From the NCBI GenBank assembly GCA_023245975.1, contig JAHFJF010000015.1:1-12351 (forward strand): a stretch of 12,351 nucleotides of DNA, read 5' to 3'. A program made the translations under genes and the position numbers. Below are positions 4,549 through 11,071 of this stretch, piece by piece (position 1 is the stretch's first letter; every line of letters starts with the position of its first letter). The DNA is from an archaeon (GTDB lineage: Archaea > Nanobdellota > Nanobdellia > SCGC-AAA011-G17 > GW2011-AR17). Under the pieces are notes generated by a model. It was not told the origin of the DNA, ran no database searches, and saw nothing but the letters and a program-made list of their open reading frames with translations.

Positions 4549-5365
4549 GTTTCTTTCTCAATCTTTGTTCTATTGACTGCAATGCTTTGCTGTCAGGGCA
4601 ATGCATCAGCCCATATCTTATGCATTGCAATGCTTCAGCATCTTTATCCATGCCTTCATAGCAGAATTCAGCTTTCGCATAAAGTACTGCATCTTGTGGC
4701 TTAAGCCTTATGCATTCCTCAAACATTTTAGCTGCTTCTTCGTGCACGTCATTTCGATGGTAGAACATGGCAGTTTCATAATGCCGGATGAAATCTATGT
4801 CATCAGGCTGTGGAGATTTGCATCCCCGAATGCTGCTCGTGACAGAGTCAAGGAATTCCTCTTCTGCAGAAGTAAATTCCCCCAAGGTGTCGTAGCACAT
4901 TCCTAGTAAAACCATCGCATGCACATTTCCAGAATCAGAAGCAAGGCTTTGCTCCAATTCTTTAGAGCCATTTTCGAATCTCTTAAGTTCGTGGTAGGAT
5001 CTTCCTAGGACATAATGCAGGTATGACTTCTTATCAGCACAATCCGAATTGAAATCAGCCGCCTTTTTAGCAAAATTATATGCAATATTGTGCTCGTTGG
5101 CCTTCAAACTAAAAAAAGCTAAAGCCTCATTTATGTAAGCATAAGAAATAATTAGCTTATTTTTATCCGGGGTATTCATCTCGGACATGTCTCCAGTTTT
5201 TTTGTATAGGAGTATTGAACACAAGGCATTTTCTAAATCCGAAGAGCATCCAAGGATAGACCGTATCAAGTCTTTTTCAAGGTTTCTGCTTTTGACCTCA
5301 TAATCTTTCAACACTTCAAAACCATGAGAATACATTATCTCTTCAAATACACCCCTTTCCATCAT
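4538..5365 (-). CDS. TPR-repeat protein
   Basis: 275 residues with about five tetratricopeptide-like helical pairs at roughly 77-110, 115-148, 149-182, 194-227 and 228-261. Consensus pieces are clear, such as LGRSYHELKRFENGSKELEQSL and LGMCYDTLGEFTSAEEEF. No signal peptide or membrane segment, so cytoplasmic. TPR arrays are protein-binding scaffolds; the partner cannot be told from the sequence. Residues 1-75 look helical but match no family I recognise. It is divergent from top6B, with a TATA box at 5391-5398 giving a nearly leaderless message, and its end overlaps bud32. Tandem ATGs (5365 and 5362) leave a one-residue start ambiguity. Confidence 0.85.
   Translation of the reverse strand: MMERGVFEEIMYSHGFEVLKDYEVKSRNLEKDLIRSILGCSSDLENALCSILLYKKTGDMSEMNTPDKNKLIISYAYINEALAFFSLKANEHNIAYNFAKKAADFNSDCADKKSYLHYVLGRSYHELKRFENGSKELEQSLASDSGNVHAMVLLGMCYDTLGEFTSAEEEFLDSVTSSIRGCKSPQPDDIDFIRHYETAMFYHRNDVHEEAAKMFEECIRLKPQDAVLYAKAEFCYEGMDKDAEALQCIRYGLMHCPDSKALQSIEQRLRKKLNR
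4543..4563. terminator. possible bidirectional terminator hairpin at the bud32/TPR overlap
   Basis: GATTGAG and CTCAATC form a perfect 7-base stem with a TTTCTTT loop across the bud32 stop. On the plus strand it is followed by TTTGTTCT. On the minus strand it is followed within 25 bases by a U-rich run derived from the Lys codons of bud32. Termination on both strands is inferred; archaeal terminators often need only the U-tract. Confidence 0.45.
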
Positions 5366-5390
5366 TGTGCATTAAAATTTTCTATTTCAA

Positions 5391-5398
5391 TATAAATC
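5391..5398 (-). promoter_or_regulatory. TATA box for the TPR gene
   Basis: Minus-strand GATTTATA lies 26-33 bases before ATG 5365, predicting a leader of a few bases at most. It is nearly back to back with the TATA-like box for top6B. Confidence 0.55.
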
Positions 5399-5403
5399 TT
5401 TTC

Positions 5404-5411
5404 ATATAAAA
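5404..5411 (+). promoter_or_regulatory. candidate TATA box for top6B-top6A
   Basis: ATATAAAA lies about 95 bases before the TTG start, predicting a leader of about 70 bases that contains AGGAGG. It is the best candidate in the 136-base gap, but AT-rich alternatives exist nearer the gene. Confidence 0.35.
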
Positions 5412-5486
5412 TAGTGCAAATAGAAATATTCCATTAAAAACAATAAAGCTTATTAATGTAATGAGTTTCAAAACAGAAAGCCACAA

Positions 5487-5492
5487 AGGAGG
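5487..5492 (+). promoter_or_regulatory. ribosome binding site that fixes the TTG start of top6B
   Basis: A full AGGAGG followed by a 9-base spacer and TTG at 5502. No in-frame ATG is near, and the N-terminus reads naturally into the family sequence, so TTG is accepted. Confidence 0.85.
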
Positions 5493-5501
5493 AAATAAAT
5501 T

Positions 5502-7160
5502 TTGCAGACTAAACTTACTGAAAAGAGTGCATCAGGAAATGTTGCTGAAGAACTGGCAAAACAGCAGAAAGAAGTTTCTATTTCTGAATTTTTTCTTAAG
5601 AACAGGCACTTATTGGGTTTTGACAATCCAAAGAAGGCTTTGCTGACAACAATCAAGGAGGCAGTCGATAATTCTCTGGATGCGTGCCAGGAAAACAAGG
5701 TATTGCCTGAAATATTTGTTACTGTTGAGAACAAGGGTGACAACAAGTACCGTGTTGTTGTTGAGGATAATGGGCCAGGCATTACAAAAGAGCAGATGCC
5801 TAAAGTTTTTGGGAAATTATTGTACGGAAGCAAGTTCCATAGATTGAGGCAATCTCGCGGAATTCAGGGAATTGGAATTTCTGCTTCGGTAATGTATGGC
5901 CAATTAACTACGGGCAAGCCTGCAAAGATAATGTCAAAAATTGGCAAAGGCAAGCCTGCAAATTATATTGAGCTTCACTTGAACACAAAAACAAATTCTC
6001 CTGAAATAATAAAGGATGAAGTCAGGGAATGGGACAAAGAGCATGGTACCATTGTAGAAATAGAATTAGAGGCTGATTATCAGAAAGGGCAAAGATCTGT
6101 TGATGAATATCTGAAATACACGGCAATTGCCAATCCGCATGCAAGAATAGTCTATACATCGCCAGATGGGCAAAAAGCAGAATTTGTCAGGGCAACAAAC
6201 GAGCCGCCAAAGGAACCTAAAGAAATCAAGCCTCATCCATACGGCGTAGAGCTTGGAATTTTGATAAGCATGCTTAGGGATACAAAATCAAATACTCTCT
6301 CAGGATTTTTGCAAACAGAATTTTCAAGAGTTTCTCCTGCAGTAGCTAAAGAAATAATTGATAAGGCAAAATTATACGACAAAGCAAAGCCAGAAAGGAT
6401 AGCAAGGGAAGAGGCTGAAAATCTTCTTAAAGCAATCAGGGAGACAAAAATAATTGCACCGCCGACAGATTGCTTAGTTCCTATTGGAGATAAATCAGTA
6501 GAGAAAGGCTTGAAGAAAGAGGTTGAGGCTGAATTTTACACTACAGTGACAAGGCCCCCGGCAGTATACCGTGGCTTTCCGTTCCAGATCGAAGCAGGAA
6601 TAGCCTATGGTGGTGCATTGCCTACTGAAGATTTGGCAAGAGTGATAAGATTCGCAAACAGGGTTCCATTGCAGTATCAGCAGTCAGCATGCGCAATTAC
6701 TAAAGCAATAATAGATACGGCATGGAAGAATTATGGGATTTCACAAAGCAAAGGTGCATTGCCCGCCGGCCCACTGGTAGTTATGGTCCATATAGCATCT
6801 GTATGGGTGCCTTTCACTTCAGAATCAAAAGAAGCAGTAGCGGGCTATCCTGAAATAACTCACGAGATAAAATTGGCATTACAGGAATGCGGAAGGGAAT
6901 TGGCTTCCTATGTAAGAAAGGTAAAGAAGGTTGCGCATGAGGCTAACAGGAAAAAGATATTCGAATTATATATCATTGAAGTGGCAGATTCTTTGCACGA
7001 TTTGGTAAAATGTGATAAGGAAAAAGTGATTAAGGACTTGAAGAAAATATCCGGCAGCAAGACATTGACATTGGAAGAAGAGGAAGGAATAAAAGCAAGG
7101 GAAGAATTGGCAAAGCAGCGAAAGAAATCATCAGAGGGCGAAGATGAGCGAATCGAGTAA
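5502..7160 (+). CDS. top6B: DNA topoisomerase VI subunit B (ATPase)
   Basis: 552 residues. A GHKL ATPase domain comes first: N-box KEAVDNSLDAC with E53 and N57, then EDNGPGI (88-94) and SRGIQGIGIS (118-127) forming the ATP lid. A helix-two-turn-helix-like region spans roughly 240-320, and the transducer domain carries the expected switch lysine in SACAITKA (K401). Together with subunit A it makes the A2B2 type IIB topoisomerase, in which ATP-driven dimerisation of B gates double-strand passage to relax and decatenate DNA. The start is TTG with an ideal AGGAGG. The gene overlaps top6A by 17 bases, so both subunits are made from one coupled message. The Lys/Glu-rich C-terminus (about 525-552) is a likely flexible tail. 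Confidence 0.97.
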   Translation: MQTKLTEKSASGNVAEELAKQQKEVSISEFFLKNRHLLGFDNPKKALLTTIKEAVDNSLDACQENKVLPEIFVTVENKGDNKYRVVVEDNGPGITKEQMPKVFGKLLYGSKFHRLRQSRGIQGIGISASVMYGQLTTGKPAKIMSKIGKGKPANYIELHLNTKTNSPEIIKDEVREWDKEHGTIVEIELEADYQKGQRSVDEYLKYTAIANPHARIVYTSPDGQKAEFVRATNEPPKEPKEIKPHPYGVELGILISMLRDTKSNTLSGFLQTEFSRVSPAVAKEIIDKAKLYDKAKPERIAREEAENLLKAIRETKIIAPPTDCLVPIGDKSVEKGLKKEVEAEFYTTVTRPPAVYRGFPFQIEAGIAYGGALPTEDLARVIRFANRVPLQYQQSACAITKAIIDTAWKNYGISQSKGALPAGPLVVMVHIASVWVPFTSESKEAVAGYPEITHEIKLALQECGRELASYVRKVKKVAHEANRKKIFELYIIEVADSLHDLVKCDKEKVIKDLKKISGSKTLTLEEEEGIKAREELAKQRKKSSEGEDERIE

Positions 7161-8253
7161 GGACATTCAAACACAGAAAACATTGGCAAAGCTAAGGGTA
7201 TTAGCAGATTCTGTACTTAAAGAAATTGGCAAGCATGATAATCCGCATATGGATATACCTTTGAGAACACTGTCAAATGTACATTTTGATGAGAAGAAGC
7301 AGATAATCCAATTAGGCAAGCAAACCCAGCAGAGGTATTTTTTCAATGTGGCGCAGGCAAAGAAGTTCATGCAAACGCTATTGATTGCTTCTGCAACTAA
7401 AAAATTATTAGATTCAGGTAAAACGACATCAATCAGGGACTTGTATTACATGACAAAGCATACAATGGGCGATACTGAAGAAAATACATTTAATGATCAG
7501 ATTGATTCAGACCCGATAATTGAAGATCTTGAAGTAACCATTGATGCATTGAGGGAAGAGCTAAATTTATTCGCTTCTAATCGTGGGGCATTAGTGGGGG
7601 ATATAACCATCTGGGATTCAGGTGACACCATCCACTGCAACAAAATGGGTAGCGGTGGATGGAGTATCCCCTCCATTTGTGAGGAGAATTTGATACAGTT
7701 CAAGGAGCATGATGCTAAATTCGTCCTTCTTGTAGAAAAGGATGCAGTTTGGAGAAGGCTGAATGAAGATAAGTTCTGGAAAAAGCATAAGTGCATATTA
7801 GTTCATGGCCAAGGGATGGCTCCAAGGGGCGTTAGGAGATTATTGAATCGGTTATGTAGTGAATTAAAACTGCCGTTATATGTTCTTGTTGATAATGATC
7901 CATGGGGTTTGTATATTTATTCTGTAATAAAGCAGGGCAGCATTAATTTGGCCTATGAGAGCGTTAGAATGGCAATTCCTTCAGCTAAATTTATTGGTTT
8001 AAGCTCTTTTGATAGGGAAAAATATAAATTGCCTAAGAATGTAACTATAAAATTAGATGAAACAGATATAAGGCGTGCAAAGCAAATCTTGGACTATCCT
8101 TGGTTCCAAAAAAAGGAATGGCAGAAGGAATTGAAAGAGATGCTGAAGAATAATGTCAAATTAGAATTGGAAGCGTTGTCAGCAAAGGGGATTAGTTTCG
8201 TTACAGAAGAATACCTGCCCGACAAGATAAAAAATAAGGAATGGCTAGAATAA
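7144..8253 (+). CDS. top6A: DNA topoisomerase VI subunit A (Spo11-like cleavage subunit)
   Basis: 369 residues, normal for the family. The winged-helix domain contains IRDLYYM with catalytic Tyr102, by analogy with Spo11, where the second aromatic of the motif attacks DNA. The Toprim domain has E198 in LLVEKDAV and the metal-binding LVDNDPWG (D250, D252). It forms 5'-phosphotyrosyl links and makes the double-strand break through which subunit B drives passage. Start ATG 7144 lies inside the end of top6B. The preceding GAGGGCGAAG is only a modest ribosome binding site, so translational coupling is likely. The stop is one base from that of the convergent gene at 8255. Annotation is secure. Confidence 0.97.
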   Translation: MSESSKDIQTQKTLAKLRVLADSVLKEIGKHDNPHMDIPLRTLSNVHFDEKKQIIQLGKQTQQRYFFNVAQAKKFMQTLLIASATKKLLDSGKTTSIRDLYYMTKHTMGDTEENTFNDQIDSDPIIEDLEVTIDALREELNLFASNRGALVGDITIWDSGDTIHCNKMGSGGWSIPSICEENLIQFKEHDAKFVLLVEKDAVWRRLNEDKFWKKHKCILVHGQGMAPRGVRRLLNRLCSELKLPLYVLVDNDPWGLYIYSVIKQGSINLAYESVRMAIPSAKFIGLSSFDREKYKLPKNVTIKLDETDIRRAKQILDYPWFQKKEWQKELKEMLKNNVKLELEALSAKGISFVTEEYLPDKIKNKEWLE

Positions 8254-8254
8254 A

Positions 8255-8533
8255 TTAGAATGAATCATCATATTCTGGAAGTTCATAATCTTTCTTCTCA
8301 GGAATCCAGCCTTCATTATCAAGCTTGATATGCTGCTCAGCAACTAGTGCCCCAATATCACCAAATTTCCTTCTTGCTTCTTCAATTCCTTCCTTATGAT
8401 GCCTGAATTTCCTGTGCTTATACATCTTGTCATGAGGATACATTTTTGCAAATTCATCAAGCCATTTATGGATTTCTTCGTAGCGTTTCCCAAAAACTTT
8501 CTCTGCTTCTTCGCAATGGAATTCAAAATGCAT
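8255..8533 (-). CDS. small DUF6915-like protein of unknown function
   Basis: 92 residues, with no signal peptide or membrane segment, rich in His and acidic residues. Recognisable features are IHKWLDEF (about 20-28), a RHRKFRHHKEGIEEARRKFG-like helix (about 40-60) and AEQHIKLDNEGWIPEKKDY (about 65-84). From memory these resemble the conserved IHxWxD, RHHxEG and EQHxxxDxGWxP motifs of the DUF6915 family found in bacteria and phages; that match was not searched. Clustered His and Asp could bind a metal. It sits 23 bases after the 192-residue gene and has no ribosome binding site of its own, so it is probably the second gene of a two-gene unit. Converges on top6A with a 1-base gap. Confidence 0.7.
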   Translation of the reverse strand: MHFEFHCEEAEKVFGKRYEEIHKWLDEFAKMYPHDKMYKHRKFRHHKEGIEEARRKFGDIGALVAEQHIKLDNEGWIPEKKDYELPEYDDSF

Positions 8534-8556
8534 TATAAATGTTAATGGGCATAAGA

Positions 8557-9135
8557 TTACGGATTAATTGGATGATATAGTTTCCTTTTTTCCTGATAGT
8601 ATTGGAACACTTCTTTAATGCCATGCACTTCAGCCTTGTTTAATTGCAGTTTCTCTTCTAATGGATTTTCTTTCCTTTCTAAAGTTAAAAAGAATCTCGC
8701 AATGTAAGGTATAAACTGGTCATATCTCAATGCAAATATCTGTTTATTAAGCTCCAATTCAGCATCAATTACTTTTTTGTTAAGTTCGCTGTATTCGTAA
8801 CCTTTTATAAAATTTAAAACATTTTCATGACCAGTGATGCAAAATATCTCTTTCTCAGAATTAGGCTCATAATATGATATCGCGTTAATTCCACCAATTG
8901 AACTGCCGCCTTTGGTAAAGCCGGGCAATTTAATGGCTTCACTCTCCCAAGTGGATAAGTAAGCTTCTACCCCTGATATCTCAGAATAATTTATCTTGAA
9001 TGGCTTGAATGTTCGGGAGGACTTTGCATATATCGAATCCTTTTGTAATTCAGCTTCAAGAAGGCTTCCTTCATGTCTTACTTTTTCTAAAACTAGCTTC
9101 GAGCCTTGGTAATCCTGAGATAGCCTCTTTAGCAT
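8557..9135 (-). CDS. hypothetical protein, 192 residues
   Basis: I do not recognise this family. The protein is soluble-looking, with no signal peptide or transmembrane segment and a single Cys. The first 100 residues look like a mixed fold (KPFKINYSEISGVEAYLS, then a Gly/Ser-rich turn GFTKGGSSIGG at about 72-82, then EIFCITGHENVLNFIKGY). The rest is mostly charged helix with heptad-like Leu and Ile (about 118-185). Start ATG 9135 is chosen because a TATA-like box lies about 25-35 bases upstream; no ribosome binding site is visible, so the message is probably leaderless. It precedes and probably cotranscribes the DUF6915-like gene and is divergent from the gene at 9246. Confidence 0.7.
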   Translation of the reverse strand: MLKRLSQDYQGSKLVLEKVRHEGSLLEAELQKDSIYAKSSRTFKPFKINYSEISGVEAYLSTWESEAIKLPGFTKGGSSIGGINAISYYEPNSEKEIFCITGHENVLNFIKGYEYSELNKKVIDAELELNKQIFALRYDQFIPYIARFFLTLERKENPLEEKLQLNKAEVHGIKEVFQYYQEKRKLYHPINP

Positions 9136-9159
9136 TCCATTATTTTTGGGATAATGGTT

Positions 9160-9170
9160 TAATAAATTTA
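9160..9170 (-). promoter_or_regulatory. TATA-like box for the 192-residue gene
   Basis: Minus-strand TAAATTTATTA is centred about 30 bases before ATG 9135, fitting a leaderless or near-leaderless start. Confidence 0.4.
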
Positions 9171-9214
9171 TCTATTGCCAATTCTTCTATTTCACAAACT
9201 GGAATTCAGCAAAG

Positions 9215-9222
9215 CTTATAAT
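9215..9222 (+). promoter_or_regulatory. TATA box for the 250-residue gene and SDR operon
   Basis: CTTATAAT lies 24-31 bases before ATG 9246 and there is no Shine-Dalgarno sequence, consistent with a leaderless message. A second TATA-like CTATAAAC at 9223-9230 is too close to serve the same ATG. Confidence 0.5.
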
Positions 9223-9245
9223 CTATAAACAAATCTCGCGAAGAT

Positions 9246-9998
9246 ATGATTGCTGAAGCAGAGCATCCTTATGGGAATGTTGAAAAAAGAATAAACTACT
9301 CTAATAAATGCTTAAAAGAAACTTTCGAGATGCTTGCAAAGGCGGATAACGGGACTTTGGAAAATATCCTGTTGCACGGTAACATGCCCCATGCTTCAGA
9401 GCTTGCTGGTTATCAATACAATGGCTATTCTACATGGTGGTTGACAAAGCCATTAAGAATGGCAAAATTCACTAAGGGTTTCATAAGTTTAAAAAATGGC
9501 AGAGTTGGCGTTTACAACCTAAAAATAAAAATGAATGCATTAGAGGCGGAATGGGTTCCCAAGATGGTAAGAAGATATGAAAAGAGGGTAAACGGTATTG
9601 GAAGAGATGCTGATGTATATTCTATTATCCATTTTGGATATGGAGATGTTTATCCAGCAGAAGAAGATATGTATGATAATATATACCAAAATTCTATGCT
9701 TATTAATTATGGGCTTAATCCGGAAAATTCAAAGCATCCGGTGCGGAATTTCAGGGATTATTTGGTATGTGCTGTTGGTAATGACCCAAGAGTTCTGGTT
9801 GGGAAAAGCTATACCGTAATGTGGAAGGAAGGAGTTTTGCCTTTTAAGAATCGGCGTTTCAAAAATCTCTACATCGCAAATGGCGCATTGAGGGCAATTC
9901 CTAATTTTTTTGTTTTGATTCTGGCAGAAGAGAGCTATAAAGAATTTGAAAATTTTTTCTCTAAACCATATAAACAAACAACAAGGAGAGACAAATGA
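9246..9998 (+). CDS. conserved uncharacterised protein, 250 residues, coupled to an SDR enzyme
   Basis: No named domain is recognised. Distinctive stretches are ENILLHGNMPHASELAGY (about 40-57), NGYSTWWLTKPLRMAKFTKGF (about 59-79), HFGYGDVYPAE (about 129-139), LINYG, and FRDYLVCAVGNDPRVLVGKSY (about 169-189) ending near NFFVLILAEE. From memory these resemble a widespread uncharacterised bacterial family with LHGxMP and RDYLV motifs; this was not searched. No signal peptide; the only hydrophobic patch is short (about 221-228). The stop overlaps the start of the epimerase/dehydratase gene as ATGA, and AAGGAGAG in its last codons serves that gene, so the two are coupled and probably act in one pathway. 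The substrate is unknown. Confidence 0.75.
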   Translation: MIAEAEHPYGNVEKRINYSNKCLKETFEMLAKADNGTLENILLHGNMPHASELAGYQYNGYSTWWLTKPLRMAKFTKGFISLKNGRVGVYNLKIKMNALEAEWVPKMVRRYEKRVNGIGRDADVYSIIHFGYGDVYPAEEDMYDNIYQNSMLINYGLNPENSKHPVRNFRDYLVCAVGNDPRVLVGKSYTVMWKEGVLPFKNRRFKNLYIANGALRAIPNFFVLILAEESYKEFENFFSKPYKQTTRRDK

Positions 9999-11071
9999 AC
10001 ATAGCAGTCTTTGGCGGTTCTGGATTTATTTTTAGGCAAGTAATGAGGTATGGCATAGAAAGAAACCATAATATGGTTTGCATTGACTTGAATGAGCCCA
10101 AATTTGAACTGCCTGGTATGATTTATGTAAGAGCTAATGTTGCAACAGAAAAAGGCACTGAATACGCATTCAGCACTGCCGAAGAAATGCTAAAGGAAAA
10201 AGGCCTTGAAGGGAAAATTGATGCGGTTGCAAATGGGATTGCCATCCTAAGCTATACGAAATCAGTTGACAAGCTGTATGTCCCTAATGTTATCACGGCA
10301 AGAAATATAGCATTGGCATCAATGGATAGGAACGCATTCCTTGTTCATATGTCTGGTGTAGCAGTCCAGGGTGTATCAAACCCAACTCCTTTGCTTGAAG
10401 AATATCCACTTGACCCGATAGAGCCATATGGCATCACAAAAGCATTGTCTGAATTGGAAGTTTATTCTGCAGTGAAAAGTGGCTTGCAGGCAATAATCCT
10501 AAGGGCAAATGGCGTTGTTGGTCCAGAATGCTTAGGCACAATGATTTTGAATATGTTTGATACTGTCAAGAAGCAGCCGATAGTTCCGCTTCCATCCACT
10601 TTGAATTCATATGTAAATACGATGGATATTGGCAAGGCGATAATATTTGCTATTGAGAATAGTGAAATCTTTTCAGGCCCGTCTTGGGAATTTCATGATA
10701 GAATCTATAATATCTGCGATAAGCAACCATTGACAGATGCTGAAGTTTTCAGGCATCTTATGAAAAGAATCCCTTCAGATTTTCCATTTGGCTTAAGGCT
10801 TAAAGTCAAGGCTCCAGGAAAATATGGATTGTTGGCAACTGGCCTTTTGACAGAAGTTATTTCTAAAATCACTGGTGGGCAGCCTGCACTGCCATATAAT
10901 TTGGCTAAATTAGTGTATGCAAGCCATTGTCAGTCAAGGGAAAAGTTTGAGAAGGTTTTTGAAAAGAATGGTTTCAGGATGGAATTCAATTCAACAGAAG
11001 ACAGTCTCGATCATGTTGTTAAATGGTTATATTACAATTATTGGAAAGAATCACCTGCGACAGATTTCTAG
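9995..11071 (+). CDS. NAD-dependent epimerase/dehydratase family protein (extended SDR)
   Basis: 358 residues. N-terminal Rossmann motif FGGSGFIFRQ (6-15), acidic D31 at the end of strand 2 (favours NAD over NADP), catalytic Ser120 in HMSG, and Tyr145-x3-Lys149 in PYGITK, followed by ILRANGVVGPE, typical of extended SDRs acting on nucleotide sugars, sterols or related substrates. The third Gly of GxxGxxG is Phe13 here, an unusual change. The C-terminal substrate domain (about 200-358) does not point to a specific sugar. The start overlaps the upstream gene by ATGA with AAGGAGAG in front. Its stop shares the palindrome CTAG with the convergent E2 gene. The fold is certain, the reaction is not. 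Confidence 0.88.
   Translation: MNIAVFGGSGFIFRQVMRYGIERNHNMVCIDLNEPKFELPGMIYVRANVATEKGTEYAFSTAEEMLKEKGLEGKIDAVANGIAILSYTKSVDKLYVPNVITARNIALASMDRNAFLVHMSGVAVQGVSNPTPLLEEYPLDPIEPYGITKALSELEVYSAVKSGLQAIILRANGVVGPECLGTMILNMFDTVKKQPIVPLPSTLNSYVNTMDIGKAIIFAIENSEIFSGPSWEFHDRIYNICDKQPLTDAEVFRHLMKRIPSDFPFGLRLKVKAPGKYGLLATGLLTEVISKITGGQPALPYNLAKLVYASHCQSREKFEKVFEKNGFRMEFNSTEDSLDHVVKWLYYNYWKESPATDF

Noticed and set aside
4601..4906. Plus-strand open frame of 101 codons opposite the TPR gene
   Set aside because: Antisense to clear TPR repeats, with low-complexity composition and no start signals.
5461..5646. Plus-strand frame starting at ATG 5461, overlapping the start of top6B
   Set aside because: It has no ribosome site of its own and runs out of frame through the conserved start of top6B; AGGAGG at 5487 serves the TTG at 5502.
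8247..8275. Possible hairpin AGAAT...ATTCT at the top6A end
   Set aside because: Only a 5-base A/T-rich stem with a long loop and no clear U-run on the plus strand; expected by chance.
8531..8542. TATA-like ATTTATAATG directly at the start of the 92-residue gene
   Set aside because: A TATA box touching the ATG would start transcription inside the gene, where no in-frame start lies before Met at about codon 31, which would remove conserved sequence.
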